Shown: positions 8,600 through 18,826, counted from the stretch's first letter. The stretch is 64,000 nucleotides of DNA from Oleomonas cavernae (GCF_003590945.1 NZ_QYUK01000011.1:3132909-3196908); one strand, 5' to 3'. Program-made: numbers and translations. Notes: generated from the letters alone by a model not told the origin.

Positions 8600-9838
8600 A
8601 TGACGGGCGAGATTCAGGCGGCGCGGATTCCGAGCCGGCATGGCGTGCGTGCGGCCGAGGCGCGCGTGGCCACCGCCCGGCTGAAGCTGGTTATCCGCCG
8701 CGACCCCGAACCCACACCCGACGAATGGCGCCGCATCGGCGAGGCGCTGGACCGCAGCGACCCCGTCGCCGATGCCCTGGTCGACTGGATGGCCGAGATG
8801 GGCATGGGCCCGGCCCGGGCGCTGTTCGAACAGGCCCTGGAACACGGCATCGAGACCGTGCCCGATGCTCCGGCACCTTTGCGCGATTTCTTCCGCGTGG
8901 TCGATGCCCGGCCCGACTGGCTGGACAACGGCCTGCTGGCCCGCGGTGCCACGGCCTGCCAGTTGTGCGGCAATACCGGCTCGCAGGTGCTGCGCGACGG
9001 CGCCCTGATGGGCGGCTACCAGGCCTCGGGCCTCAACCGGGTGCTGGTCATGACCGGGGCGCTGGAGAAGGGCGCCGGCAAGCGCATTGCCGAAACTTCC
9101 ACCTGGTGGATGGCCTGCACCGCGACCGGCGGCATGGCCCGTTTCGGCGTCGGCTTCAAGCTGACGCTGCGGGTGCGCCTGGTCCATGCCATCGTGCGCC
9201 GCCATGTCGGCAACCGGCCCGACTGGAACCGCGCGCGTGACGGCGTGCCGATCAACCAGATGGACATGGCCGCGACCCAACTGGCCTTCAGCGCCCTGTT
9301 CCTGATCGGCGTGCGCACGCTGGGCACCCTCCTGTCGCGCGAGGATGGCCTGGGCGTCATGCACCTGATGCGCTATTCGGGCTGGCTGATGGGCATCGAG
9401 GAGGCATTCCTGCCCCAGGACGAGCAGAGCGGCCGCGCCCTGCTCTACCAGATGGCGCTGAGCCTGACCGATCCCGACGAGGCCGGCCGCTCCCTGGCCC
9501 GCGCCCTGCTGGACGAGCCCCTGAGCCGGCCCTACCGCTTCCTGCCCAGCCTGCGCCGCCATTACGAGCGGGAGCGCAACCTGTCGATCAACCGCTTCTT
9601 CCTAGGCGGCCGGGCCATGCGGGCACTGGGCCTGCCCTGGCGGCCGATCCCCTGGTATCCGCTGCTGGCCGCCCCCCTCAACGCCCTGCGCTTCCTCGTG
9701 GGCAATCGCAGCCTGTCGGCCCGCCTGCGCACGGCCGAGGCCGGCCGGATCCGCCAGCAGGCCTGGATCGACAGCCTGGTCGGCCGTGCCGATCACAAGA
9801 TCGGCGGCGCCGTCACCCACATCACCGAGCACGCCTGA
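8600..9838 (+). CDS. MpaB-family (DUF2236) oxygenase
   Basis: The 412-residue protein belongs to the DUF2236 oxygenase family, which includes fungal MpaB and bacterial latex-clearing proteins. These are haem-containing enzymes that cleave terpenoid or rubber chains. The family hallmark RVRLVHAIVRRH (a stretch holding the likely haem-ligand histidine) is present near residue 200, followed by GVPINQMDMAATQLAF as in other members. It has no signal peptide, so it should act in the cytoplasm. The ATG is preceded by a GGGAG stretch 5-10 bases upstream. It lies 142 bp before the KshA-like gene on the same strand, which suggests work on a related hydrophobic substrate. The precise reaction is unknown. 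Confidence 0.8.
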   Translation: MTGEIQAARIPSRHGVRAAEARVATARLKLVIRRDPEPTPDEWRRIGEALDRSDPVADALVDWMAEMGMGPARALFEQALEHGIETVPDAPAPLRDFFRVVDARPDWLDNGLLARGATACQLCGNTGSQVLRDGALMGGYQASGLNRVLVMTGALEKGAGKRIAETSTWWMACTATGGMARFGVGFKLTLRVRLVHAIVRRHVGNRPDWNRARDGVPINQMDMAATQLAFSALFLIGVRTLGTLLSREDGLGVMHLMRYSGWLMGIEEAFLPQDEQSGRALLYQMALSLTDPDEAGRSLARALLDEPLSRPYRFLPSLRRHYERERNLSINRFFLGGRAMRALGLPWRPIPWYPLLAAPLNALRFLVGNRSLSARLRTAEAGRIRQQAWIDSLVGRADHKIGGAVTHITEHA

Positions 9839-9980
9839 ACCCCCACACGCCTGAACCCACGCCGCGATAGTCCATATAGGGTATGATGATCGTGGCCAGC
9901 GCCCGTAGGCTGGCGGATAAGTCGGGTTGTGACCTCGGACAACGAGGCGACGACCGCAGCGTGGCGCGGGAGGGATGAAA

Positions 9981-11126
9981 ATGGCGGCAGTGGACAGCGA
10001 CGTTCGGGTCATTCAGGCGGACAAGCCGCCGGCGCGGTTCGCCCGCGGCTGGCATTGCCTGGGTCTCGCCTCGAACTTGCGCGATGGCAAGCCTCATTCG
10101 TTCGATGTTTTCAACACCCGCATCGTGGTGTTCGCCGACTCGACCGGCAAGCTCCAGGCGATCGACGGCTATTGCCCGCACATGGGCGCGGATCTGGGCG
10201 AAGGCACGATCAAGGGCGACACCGTGGCCTGCCCGTTCCACGGCTGGCAATGGGGCGGCGACGGCAAGTGCAAGGCCATCCCCTATGCCACCCGCGTGCC
10301 CCCGCGGGCCCGGGTGAAGACCTGGCCGACCTTGGAAGAGAACAAGCAGTTCTTCGTCTGGCACGACGTCGAGGGCAGCCAGCCCACGGCCGAGGTGACC
10401 ATTCCCCACATCGCCGAGGCCTTCAACGGCGAATGGTCGGAATGGATCTGGGAGACGGTGAAGATCGACACCAACTGCCGCGAGCTGATCGACAACGTCT
10501 CGGACATGGCGCACTTCTATTACATCCACGGCGCCCGGGCGACCTACTTCAAAAACACCTTCGAGGGCCACGTCGCCGAGCAGGTGATGAAGGGCAAGCC
10601 GCGCCGCGACCTCCAAAGCGCCGCCGGCATGGACTTCGGCGGTTCCACGGTCGAGATCGACGAGCTCTATTCGGTCGCCACCTATTACGGCCCGTCCTAC
10701 ATGATCGACTATCTGTCGAGCCTGGTGAACGGCATGAAGGTCGAGGCCTACCTGATCAACTGCCACGTCCCGATCGACCACAACAGCTTCTACCTGAACG
10801 TCGGCCTGATGGTGAAAAAGATCCCGTTCCTGGACGATGCCATGAACGAGCAGATCGCCCAGCTCTATGCCAAGGGTAACCGAGACGGTTTCTTCCAGGA
10901 CGTGCACATCTGGAAGAACAAGCGCCGCATCGACAACCCGCTGCTGTGCGAGGCCGATGGCCCGATCTACCAGCTCCGCCGCTGGTACGAGCAGTTCTAT
11001 GTCGATGTGAAGGACGTGCAGCCCGACATGGTCGACCGTTTCGTCGTCGAGATGGACGTGACCAAGTCGAACCAGCTCTGGGAAGCCGACGAAGCCGCCA
11101 ATACCGCTGCCCAGGCAGCGGAGTAA
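9981..11126 (+). CDS. kshA: Rieske oxygenase, 3-ketosteroid 9-alpha-hydroxylase-like (KshA)
   Basis: The protein has an N-terminal Rieske [2Fe-2S] domain with CPHMGADLGEGTIKGDTVAC and PFHGW at about residues 65-88. The catalytic domain carries the iron-binding region NVSDMAHFYYIHGA and a downstream aspartate. These motifs match the oxygenase component of 3-ketosteroid 9-alpha-hydroxylase (the family usually has DMAHFFYIH and YFKNVFEG; here YFKNTFEG). The reductase partner KshB is not nearby. Of two in-frame ATGs (9975 and 9981), the second lies 6 bases behind GGGAGGG and is preferred. The P450, MpaB-type enzyme and DUF1302/DUF1329 pair in the neighbourhood fit steroid or related ring oxidation. 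A different polycyclic substrate cannot be excluded. Confidence 0.82.
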   Translation: MAAVDSDVRVIQADKPPARFARGWHCLGLASNLRDGKPHSFDVFNTRIVVFADSTGKLQAIDGYCPHMGADLGEGTIKGDTVACPFHGWQWGGDGKCKAIPYATRVPPRARVKTWPTLEENKQFFVWHDVEGSQPTAEVTIPHIAEAFNGEWSEWIWETVKIDTNCRELIDNVSDMAHFYYIHGARATYFKNTFEGHVAEQVMKGKPRRDLQSAAGMDFGGSTVEIDELYSVATYYGPSYMIDYLSSLVNGMKVEAYLINCHVPIDHNSFYLNVGLMVKKIPFLDDAMNEQIAQLYAKGNRDGFFQDVHIWKNKRRIDNPLLCEADGPIYQLRRWYEQFYVDVKDVQPDMVDRFVVEMDVTKSNQLWEADEAANTAAQAAE

Positions 11127-11156
11127 CCGCGTAGATCTTATAGTTCCTCCCTGACT

Positions 11157-11188
11157 GCCCTCTCCCCGCAAGGGGAGGGGGCTTTTTT
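11157..11188 (+). terminator. Rho-independent terminator after kshA
   Basis: A GC-rich 11-bp stem (GCCCTCTCCCC at 11157-11167 with GGGGAGGGGGC at 11172-11182; one G-T pair) has a GCAA loop and is followed directly by TTTTTT. It lies 31 bp behind the KshA-like stop codon. Confidence 0.88.
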
Positions 11189-11203
11189 ATGCGTGCAGGA
11201 CGT

Positions 11204-11614
11204 TCAAAGTGTTTTGGGCTGTCCGCTTGCCGGCTCCCAGACAGCAGGCTCGGGCAACGGCTTGGCCAGCCTCTCCCGCATCCGCTCAAACACCTCCTCT
11301 GCGGGGATGCTCGGGCGCGGGTCGTCAATCGCGGCTTGGATGGTCCGCGACAGCAGTTCACGACGAAGGTCGTGGTGGGGTTCCAGATCCTGGTGTTCGC
11401 CGAGGATGACGAAAACGGCCTCGCTCGGGCTCGAGAAGATGCCCTGCTCGATGAGCCCCAGCAGCCATTCCGCCAGGCCGGGCGGCAAATAGGCGCTGAA
11501 GCGCAGGCCACCCTCCTGCGCCTGTTCGCGCAATGCCTTTGCCTGTTCGATGGCCTGGGCTCTCTCCGCCCGGCTGGGCCAGCCTTCATCCTCCGTATCT
11601 GCCGAGTCTGTCAC
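11204..11614 (-). CDS. ParD/CopG-like antitoxin-type protein
   Basis: A GTG start at 11614 lies 7 bases behind a good AGGGAGG, giving 136 residues; extension upstream would run into a dispersed repeat and is rejected. The C-terminal part (RFSAYLPPGLAEWLLGLIEQGIF, then SPSEAVFVILGE) resembles a ribbon-helix-helix ParD/CopG-type DNA-binding module, followed by an acidic and basic helical tail with EEVFERMRERLAK. No toxin gene is adjacent, so it may be an orphan antitoxin or simply a small regulator. The N-terminal 40 residues are charged and probably disordered. Confidence 0.6.
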   Translation of the reverse strand: MTDSADTEDEGWPSRAERAQAIEQAKALREQAQEGGLRFSAYLPPGLAEWLLGLIEQGIFSSPSEAVFVILGEHQDLEPHHDLRRELLSRTIQAAIDDPRPSIPAEEVFERMRERLAKPLPEPAVWEPASGQPKTL

Positions 11615-11701
11615 CGTCGCCTCCCTAAATTCCGTTCCGCTGCGCGACTTCCTCACCGCGAACCGCGCCGCCCTGAAGGCGGCGGCGTAGCACCATGATC
11701 T

Positions 11702-11781
11702 CGTCATCCCGGCGCAGGCCGGGATCCATTGCGACATCGCGCGCTGCCCCAGAATGGATCCCGGCCTTCGCCGGGATGACG
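11702..11781. repeat. REP/MITE-like inverted repeat
   Basis: Arms CGTCATCCCGGCGCAGGCCGG... (11702-11730) and its near-perfect complement (11753-11781, ending CCGGGATGACG) flank a 22-bp centre. Each arm is itself a hairpin. It lies just upstream of the ParD-like gene. Similar GTCATCCCGGC-type extragenic repeats are common in alphaproteobacteria; a shorter relative is at 48136-48163. Confidence 0.7.
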
Positions 11782-11839
11782 ACCGGGGGGAGAGATCGGC
11801 AGGCTCGTAAACCGGGAGCCAAGGGCCGGATTCTATTCG

Positions 11840-14006
11840 CTAATTTCGCGCCTTGGCGACCAGGCGCCATTTGTGCAGCAGGGGTTCGGTATAGCCGTTG
11901 GGCTGGGTCAGGCCTTCGAACACCAGGTCGCAGGCGGCGCGGAAGGCGATCGAGCCGACATAGTCGGGTGCCATGGGGCGGTAGAGCGGGTCGCCGGCGT
12001 TCTGGCCGTCCACCACCTTGGCCATGCGCTCGAAGGTTTCCCTCACTTGGGGAGCGGTGGCGATGCCGTGGTGCAGCCAGTTGGCCATGTGCTGGCTGGA
12101 GATGCGCAAGGTGGCACGGTCCTCCATCAGGCCGATGTCGTTGATGTCGGGCACCTTGGAACAGCCCACGCCCTGGTCGATCCAGCGCACGACATAGCCG
12201 AGAATGCCCTGGGCGTTGTTGTCGAGTTCCGCCTGAATCTCGGCCGCCGACCAGTTGTGGCCGTCGGCCACGGGGATGCTGAGCAACTCGTCGGTCAGGT
12301 CGGCCCGCTGGCCCTCCAGGCCCTGCTGCACCGCCTGGACGTCGACCTCATGGTAATGCAGCGCGTGCAGGGCCGCCGCGGTCGGCGACGGCACCCAGGC
12401 GGTGTTGGCGCCGGCCTTCGGGTGGCCCAGCTTCTGCTTCAGCATCTCCGCCATCAGGTCGGGCATGGCCCACATGCCCTTGCCGATCTGCGCCCGCCCG
12501 CGCAGGCCGCAGGCCAGCCCGGTGAGGACATTGCTGCGCTCGTAGGCGGCGATCCACTTGGTGCCCTTCATGGCGCCCTTGCGGATCATCGGGCCGGCCG
12601 CCATCGAGGTGTGCATCTCGTCGCCGGTACGGTCCAGGAAGCCCGTGTTGATGAACACCACCCGATGCCTGGCGGCGGCGATGCAGGCGGCCAGGTTCAG
12701 CGTGGTGCGCCGCTCCTCGTCCATGATGCCGACCTTCAGGGTGTAACGCCCCAGGCCCAGCAGGTCCTCGACCCGGGCGAAGATCTCGTCGGTGAAGGCG
12801 ACCTCGTCGGGCCCGTGCATCTTGGGCTTCACGATATAGACGCTGCCGGTGCGCGAATTGCGCAGGGGCCCGTTGCCCAAGAGGTCGTGCCTGGCGCCCA
12901 GGCTGGTCAGCACCGCATCCATGATCCCCTCGGGGATCTCGCCGCCGTCGCCCAGCAGGATCGCCGGATTGGTCATCAGGTGGCCGACATTGCGCACGAA
13001 CATCAGCGAGCGGCCGTGCAGGCTTAAGCTGGTGCCATCGCCGGCACGATAGGTCCGGTCCGGGTTCATGGTGCGGGTGAAGCTGCGCCCGCCCTTGGTC
13101 ACCTCTTCCGTGAGCGTGCCCTGCATCAGGCCCAGCCAGTTGCGGTAGACCACCACCTTGTCGGCGGCATCGACCGCGGCGACCGAATCCTCGCAGTCCA
13201 TGATCGTGGTCAGCGCCGCCTCGACCAGCACATCCTTCACCCCGCCCCGTCGGTCTTGCCGATCGGATGGCCGCGGTCGACCTGGATCTCGAAGTGCAGG
13301 CCATTGTGCTCGAGCAGGATCGCCGAGGGCATGTCGACCGAGCCCTGGAACCCTGCGAACTGCGCCGGCTCGGCCAGGCCGACCACCGCGCCACCCTGCA
13401 AGGTGACCCGCAAGGTGCCTTGAGCCACGGCATAGAGCGCCGCGTGGGCATGCGAGGCACCGTCGAGCGGGGCTGCCCGGTCGAGGAAATCGCGGGCGAA
13501 GGCGATCACCCTGGCGCCCCGCGCCGGGTTATAGCCCCACCCTTCTGCGCCCCGCCGTCCTCGGGGATCGCATCGGTGCCATAGAGCGCGTCATAGAGGC
13601 TGCCCCAGCGGGCATTGGCGGCGTTGACGGCATAGCGCGCGTTCATCACCGGCACGACCAGTTGCGGCCCGGCCTGGGCGGCGATTTCCGTGTCGACCCC
13701 GGCAGTGTCGATCCTGAAGTCGGCCGGCGCCGGCAGCAGGTAGCCGATCGCTTCCAGGAAGGCGCGGTAGGCGGCGGGATCGACCCGGCCGGGGTGCGCC
13801 CTGTGCCAGGCATCGATCTGCGCCTGCAACTCGTCGCGCCTGGCCAGCAGGGCCCGGTTCTTGGGCGCCAGCTCATGCACCAGGGCATCGAAGCCGGCCC
13901 AGAAGGCGGCCGGATCGACCCCGCTGCCGGGCAGCGCCTCGGCCTCGATGAAACGGCTAAGCTCGACGGCCACGTTCAGCCGATGGCGGATCACACGGTC
14001 GGTCAT
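11840..14006 (-). CDS. glcB: Malate synthase G, two frameshifts
   Basis: Malate synthase G condenses glyoxylate with acetyl-CoA to malate in the glyoxylate bypass or glycolate use. The gene begins at 14006 with [20 protein letters not shown]. The frame breaks at the C-runs around 13535-13538 and 13239-13244. One added base at each restores [12 protein letters not shown] and then [12 protein letters not shown]. The three pieces total about 722 residues, the normal GlcB length of about 723. Recognisable parts include [37 protein letters not shown] and the [17 protein letters not shown] region of the active site. It is co-directional with, and 36 bp behind, the GlcG-like gene, as in classical glc loci. 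The two breaks are probably sequence errors. Confidence 0.9.
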
Positions 14007-14042
14007 GGCAGCGGCACGCCTTTCACAAATGCTGGGGGGGGG

Positions 14043-14452
14043 TCAGGCGATCATCAGGGCGGCGATGCCGGCCTTGGCGATCTGGGCATCCTCGGACGCT
14101 TTGACGCCCGAAACGCCGACGGCGCCGACATGGCCCCCTCGACCACGATCGGCACGCCGCCTTCCAGCATGCCCTGGAGCACGGGGGCGGACAGGAACGC
14201 GGTGCGCCCGCCGTTGATCATGTCCTCGAAGCCCTTGCTCTCGCGCCGGCCCAGCGCAGCCGACCGGGCCTTTTCGGTGGCGATATAGGCGCTGATCGGG
14301 GCCGCCCCGTCGAGGCGCTTGAGCGCCAGCGGGTGGCCGCCGTCGTCGACCACGGCGATCGTCACCACCCACTTGTTGGCCTTCGCTTCCGCCTCGGCCG
14401 CGGCCAGGATGGTGGCGACATCGTCGCCGGTCAGGACAGGCTTGCTCAACAT
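14043..14452 (-). CDS. glcG: GlcG/HbpS family haem-binding-domain protein, one frameshift
   Basis: The ATG at 14452 starts MLSKPVLTGDDVATILAAAE, followed by WVVTIAVVDDGGHPLALKRLDGA, ATEKARSAA and a Gly-rich PIVVEG end region. This is the DUF336 fold of GlcG and HbpS, small cytoplasmic or secreted proteins of poorly known role, encoded in glycolate-use operons. The frame is lost at the C-run 14134-14138. One extra base gives the usual ending GHVGAVGVSGVKASEDAQIAKAG and a stop at 14043. It probably forms an operon with malate synthase G directly downstream. Confidence 0.82.
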
Positions 14453-14617
14453 CGACGGGCTCTCCACGCAGGGATTAAGGCCCCATTCCACGGCACGGGC
14501 TGCCGCAGCGCAACCCATGCCAACGCATAGGCATATTCAAACGGGATCGATGAATGGCCTCGCCTAACGGCGCAGAAGACGGCACCAATAGCCGCAGGAC
14601 GCGCCAAGGGGGAGCCG

Positions 14618-15028
14618 ATGACCGACGATACCGCCACCATGCCCATCGACTATGCCCGGCTGGTGCCGGTGATCCGCACCATCGCCATGCCCCATGATAC
14701 CAACCCGGCCGGCGACATTTTCGGCGGCTGGCTGATGTCGCAGATGGACATGGCGGCGGGCAATATCGCGACCAAGCGGGCGCGCGGCCGCGCCGCCACC
14801 ATTGCGGTCGACAGCATGAGCTTCGTCTCCCCGGTCTTCGTCGGCGACGAGGTCAGCCTCTACGGCCATATCGTCTCGGCCGGCCGCACCTCGATGCGCA
14901 TCTTCGTCGAGGCCTGGCGGCGCAGCCGCGAGGGCGACGAGATGATCAAGGTGACCCAGGCGACCTTCACCTTTGTCGCGATCGACGAGCACCGCAAGCC
15001 CCGCCCCCTGCCCGACGAGACCCCCTGA
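14618..15028 (+). CDS. yciA: Acyl-CoA thioesterase, YciA/hotdog family
   Basis: The 136-residue protein has a single hotdog domain with the family signature TIAMPHDTNPAGDIFGGWL, where Asn and Asp near residues 30-35 are the catalytic region, followed by SQMDMAAG. Later motifs SFVSPVFVGDEVSLYG and the strand TFTFVAID are as in YciA. It hydrolyses short- to medium-chain acyl-CoA in the cytoplasm. The start ATG lies 8 bases behind AAGGGGGAG. It is divergent from glcG across a 165-bp gap and stands alone. Confidence 0.9.
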   Translation: MTDDTATMPIDYARLVPVIRTIAMPHDTNPAGDIFGGWLMSQMDMAAGNIATKRARGRAATIAVDSMSFVSPVFVGDEVSLYGHIVSAGRTSMRIFVEAWRRSREGDEMIKVTQATFTFVAIDEHRKPRPLPDETP

Positions 15029-15084
15029 TCATTGTGGCACGGCCCCGGCTTCGCTAGGTTTGTGGCGACGGGCGCGGGGCATTC

Positions 15085-15843
15085 ATGGTTCGGGCGATTT
15101 TTCTGTGCGGCATCCTTGCACTGGGCGCCTGTGCCTCCGTGCAGGAGGGGACAAGGCAGCGCATCTTCGTGAAGGTCGCGCCCTGGTCCGCCGCCTGCCA
15201 CGGCACGGGCGTGGACGGCCAGACGGTGGGCGCCTTCGACCCCGCCACCCACATCTACACGGTGGACAAGAGCCGCGACGACATCCAGCTCGCCTGCACC
15301 GCGCCGGGCTACAAGGACAAGACCGTCACCCTGCATCCTAAGCCCAGCGACTGGAGCCTGTTCGACGACACCGCCTTCGAAATCGGCCTGGTCGACACGC
15401 TCTCGGGTGCGATCCAGAAATACGACACCACCGCCGCCCTGGTCCTGGAACCGGCCGGCCGCACCATGCCCCTGCCCGCCGGCCAACTCGCCACTGCCCT
15501 GCGCGGCCGAACCGTCTACCTGGTCGACCACCGCAGCAGCGCGGACGTCGTCGACTATTACGAGCCCGACGGCCGCCTCGTCCGCCGCGACAACAAATGC
15601 GAGACCGCCGGCCGCTGGACCGTGCGCGCCGGCGTCGGCGGCCAGGAACTATGCGTGACCCTCTACGACACCAAGCTGACCACCGCCTGCTACGGCGTCA
15701 CCGGCACGATCGATGCGCTCGAATACCACGACACCGCCGCCGCCGAGGACGGGCCGACGCTAATCGCCTGGCAGACCCTGCCGGACAATCCCGAGCGGTT
15801 GTCGTGGGCGGCGCCGAGATGTTTGGCGCGGGCGCCTTATTGA
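15085..15843 (+). CDS. Hypothetical lipoprotein
   Basis: The 252-residue protein starts with a short signal (MVRAIFLCGILALGAC) whose lipobox LGAC puts the lipid on Cys16. The N-terminal part has a strand-rich region with two cysteines that may pair (AACHGTG, QLACTAPG), reminiscent of PEGA-like carbohydrate or wall-facing domains. The second half (about 125-245) is another beta-rich unit with further cysteines. I do not recognise a named family. It follows the thioesterase by 56 bp and may be transcribed with it. It should sit at the inner or outer membrane, facing the periplasm. Confidence 0.7.
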   Translation: MVRAIFLCGILALGACASVQEGTRQRIFVKVAPWSAACHGTGVDGQTVGAFDPATHIYTVDKSRDDIQLACTAPGYKDKTVTLHPKPSDWSLFDDTAFEIGLVDTLSGAIQKYDTTAALVLEPAGRTMPLPAGQLATALRGRTVYLVDHRSSADVVDYYEPDGRLVRRDNKCETAGRWTVRAGVGGQELCVTLYDTKLTTACYGVTGTIDALEYHDTAAAEDGPTLIAWQTLPDNPERLSWAAPRCLARAPY

Positions 15844-15979
15844 AGGGGTGGGTTGTTGTTGGCTCACTGAGTGGTGACTGGCTGCTTTACGCCCATAACA
15901 GCCGACTGTGCTCACCTGCGACTATCGCAGATAGCAGACATTAGTTTGAGACGCGTCGATCATCGAGTACAAAAAGAGT

Positions 15980-18185
15980 ATGCCGGGGGATCAAAATTAT
16001 TCAGTCAAGGGGGACCGGGCGCTTAGCTCCGGGGACCAGGATAGGCTTGGTTTTCGTGAGGTTGCTAAGCGGATCGCAACTTCGCTCGTGGATCGCACAT
16101 CCGAAGATGGTTTGGTTATTGGGATCGAGGGGTTTGGGGCTCGGGAAAATCGAGCCTTCTATTCCTAATTGGCGACGAGCTTGGAAGACTCCCCGGGGAT
16201 CGGAAACCAACTGTTATCAATTTCCGGCCATGGCTGATCGGCAATCGAGACGCGCTGATCACGAGCCTGTTTGGCGAGCTCTCCAGGCAGCTTGACCAAA
16301 TCGCCCTGAATGCGGGTGACGCAACTCGGATATCTGTTGCCAAGGCCAAGAAGGCCGGGGAAGCGCTCCGGAGCTTCATGAACGGGCTGAGCAAAGCAGG
16401 GGCTGCGATTGAGTTTGTTGGCGAGGCCTCAGGAATCGGCTTGTTCAAATTGTTCGGAAAGGGGCAAGGGCAGCGGGTGATGCGGCCAACATAAAGTCAG
16501 CCCCGCCTCAACTCTCTGAATTGAAGGACAAGCTCGTTCGTTCGCTCCGTGACCTCGGTCATCGATTCGTCATCACCATAGACGATGTGGATCGGCTTGA
16601 GCCAGGTGAAGTCATTGAGATCTTACGGCTCGTGCGCTCGGTCGTTGACCTTCCTGACGTGGTCTATTTGCTTTGCTACGACAGCGATATTCTGGCGCAC
16701 AGCATCAAGAAGGCAACCGGCGTAAAGAGCGGTCAGTCGTATCTAGAGAAGATTGTTCAACTGACCGTGATGGTCCCCAGGCCGGAACCATTACAGTTAC
16801 GACAATGGTTTTCCGACGAATTGCATCTGATAGCATCAACAAAGGATGACGACGAACTTTCAAGGCTAAAGCTCGTCATCGATTACGAGGGCGGCCGGCA
16901 GTTGCGGACGCCAAGGTCGGTCGTACGCGCGCTGGATGCAGTTCGATTCTTCTGGCCGCCGCTACGCGAGGCGGAGGCCGATCTCGCCGACCTTATATGG
17001 CTTCAACTTATTAAGGACGGAAACCCAGCACTCTACCGCTGGATCGAGGAATACTGCGCCACTGCCGCAGCAGTTTCGTTAGGGATAGCGCGTGTCGAGG
17101 AAGCAGAAAAAACGCAGACGCTTGCCGCGCTGCTCACGACGGTAGCTGGGGGTCATTTTGACGACTTGACGTATCGATACAACTTTGCGGAGCAACTTCC
17201 GGGGGTCCAAGTAGATCATTCCAAAGATGGAAGCGGGTTCAGTATATTTGAGCGTGTTAGCGACCGGGACCGTGCCGAGGCTATTCGGAAAAGACGCCTT
17301 GCTAGCCCCGATCACTATCGCCTTTATTTCGCGCTGGCAGGCCCGTCGCACGCACTTACCCAGGATGACTTTACATCAATGTGGGCCGCGGCTGAGGCCG
17401 GCGCGAGTCAAGCAGGAGCGGCCCTGCTACGTCTTCACGACGAACATTTGGCTGGGTCGCTCACCAAAGCCGATCTCTTGCTGGAGCGCATTGAGAGTGG
17501 TGCTTACGAAGTCCTGGCGCCAGGGCAATGCGAGAACCTACTCGTCGCGTTCTCGCAGATGATGGACGAGGCGTACCGACGCCACCCATTCGATCTGTTT
17601 TGGGTCAGTTCGTTGTGGGACCGGGCACGACGGCTGATACCGTTGCTCCTCTCCCGTCTTGAGCCGCCGCGCCGTGCTGCCGTAGTCACGGCAATGTTCG
17701 GCGAAGGCGCCGCCATCGCTTGGCTGACATCGCTATTCCGGCACGAAACATTCGCACATGGCCGCTTTGGCGAGAGGCGGCGTCCGGAAGATGAGTGGCT
17801 GTTCAGAAACGCCGAATTGGACCAGATCACCGAACTGATGCTCGGTCGCTATCAGACGATGTCCGCAAGTGACGTGTTTGGTTGCCCTAACCCAATCAGC
17901 CTCCTTTTCGCCTGGCAACAAGGGGGAGATGAACAAGGGCCGCGTCGACTCATTGAAGCGAACATTGTTTCGGATGAAGGCCTCGTCGAGACGCTTGAGC
18001 ATCTTAACAGCACGATTGAAAGCAGCGACCGAGGCAAGTTCAATATTCTGAAGAGAGACAATCTTGCTCCCTTCATGGATTATGAAAGCGTTGCGCAAAG
18101 GATTCATGCTCTGAAGAAACATACCAAACTCGGCGCGCGTGCTACCCGGCTTGCAGTTGCTTTTGATGACGGGACTGAGTACTAA
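15980..18185 (+). CDS. KAP-family P-loop NTPase, two frameshifts
   Basis: KAP NTPases (Kidins220/PifA type) are P-loop ATPases; PifA excludes phage T7 from F-plasmid cells. Starting at 15980, the frame breaks at the G-run 16128-16131. One extra G restores a Walker A (GSGKSS) followed by LLFLIGDELGRLPG and INFRPWLIGNRDAL. A second missing base near 16459-16463 is needed before APPQLSELKDKLV. Walker B is FVITIDDVDRL (the DDxDR signature of the family), then VVYLLCYDSDILAHSI. The rebuilt protein has about 734 residues. Codon use and GC are lower than the surroundings, suggesting transfer. No membrane segments stand out. It stands alone, so whether it acts in defence is only suggested by the family. 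Confidence 0.8.
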
Positions 18186-18384
18186 ATACCCGCCATCTGG
18201 CGTCGAACCGACGTCTCATAAGTTCGGGCTGCGTCCGCTACTGACCTGGCGCTCAGCCAATACGGACCTTCCGCAATCGGCCAGACTCTGCCATTCCCAA
18301 TCAAAGGCACGAATAGCCACCGATGGCCCTATTAGCACAGCCCCGCAATTCTCCCGACCAGCGCTCCTGCCGCAACACACGCCC

Positions 18385-18795
18385 CTAAAACCCCACGCAT
18401 TCCTCCCTGGCAATCGCCAGCACTGCCTCCTGCTTGAACCGCTCCTTGTAAGCCGCCCGAACCGCCTCGACCTGCGGCCGGGCCTCGGGCGCTACCGCAA
18501 CGATGACGACCAGCTTGGAGGGTTCAGAGACGATGGTGCCGTCGTCGCCGCGCCATTGGCCGGCGCCGTCGAGCACGGTGAAGCCGGCGGGGAAGCGGGG
18601 GGCGATTTCCTCGGCCACGAAACGGCGCCAGTCGGCCTCGCTCACGCCCAACTGGCTGCCGATGTTGCGGCCGAACAGCAGTTCGATCGTGGTCGAACGG
18701 TCGAAGCCCGCCGCACACGGCGCCTCGCCCAGGGTGGCGCAGCCGGCGGTGCCCGCCAGCAGGACGGCGGTCGTGGCAAGCCCGATGAGGCGCAT
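18385..18795 (-). CDS. DUF3574 lipoprotein
   Basis: The ATG at 18795 gives a 136-residue protein with a lipoprotein signal (MRLIGLATTAVLLAGTAGC). The mature part contains TTIELLFGRN, SEADWRRFVAEEIAPRFPAGFTVLDG and SKLVVIVAV, the pattern of DUF3574 proteins, whose function is unknown. It is predicted to be anchored in the cell envelope. It lies 32 bp behind the endonuclease III-like gene on the same strand and could be co-transcribed with it. Confidence 0.8.
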   Translation of the reverse strand: MRLIGLATTAVLLAGTAGCATLGEAPCAAGFDRSTTIELLFGRNIGSQLGVSEADWRRFVAEEIAPRFPAGFTVLDGAGQWRGDDGTIVSEPSKLVVIVAVAPEARPQVEAVRAAYKERFKQEAVLAIAREECVGF

Positions 18796-18826
18796 GGCCG
18801 ATCTCCCCCTCAAATACCCTCCACCG

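Noticed and set aside
11615-11737. N-terminal extension of the ParD-like gene up to 11737
   Set aside because: The extra residues are the translation of the REP-like repeat; the GTG at 11614 has a good ribosome site.
18186-18384. tRNA-like GGTTCGA motif behind the KAP gene (minus strand)
   Set aside because: The flanking bases do not pair to a T-stem and no acceptor, D-arm or anticodon arm can be formed; not a tRNA.
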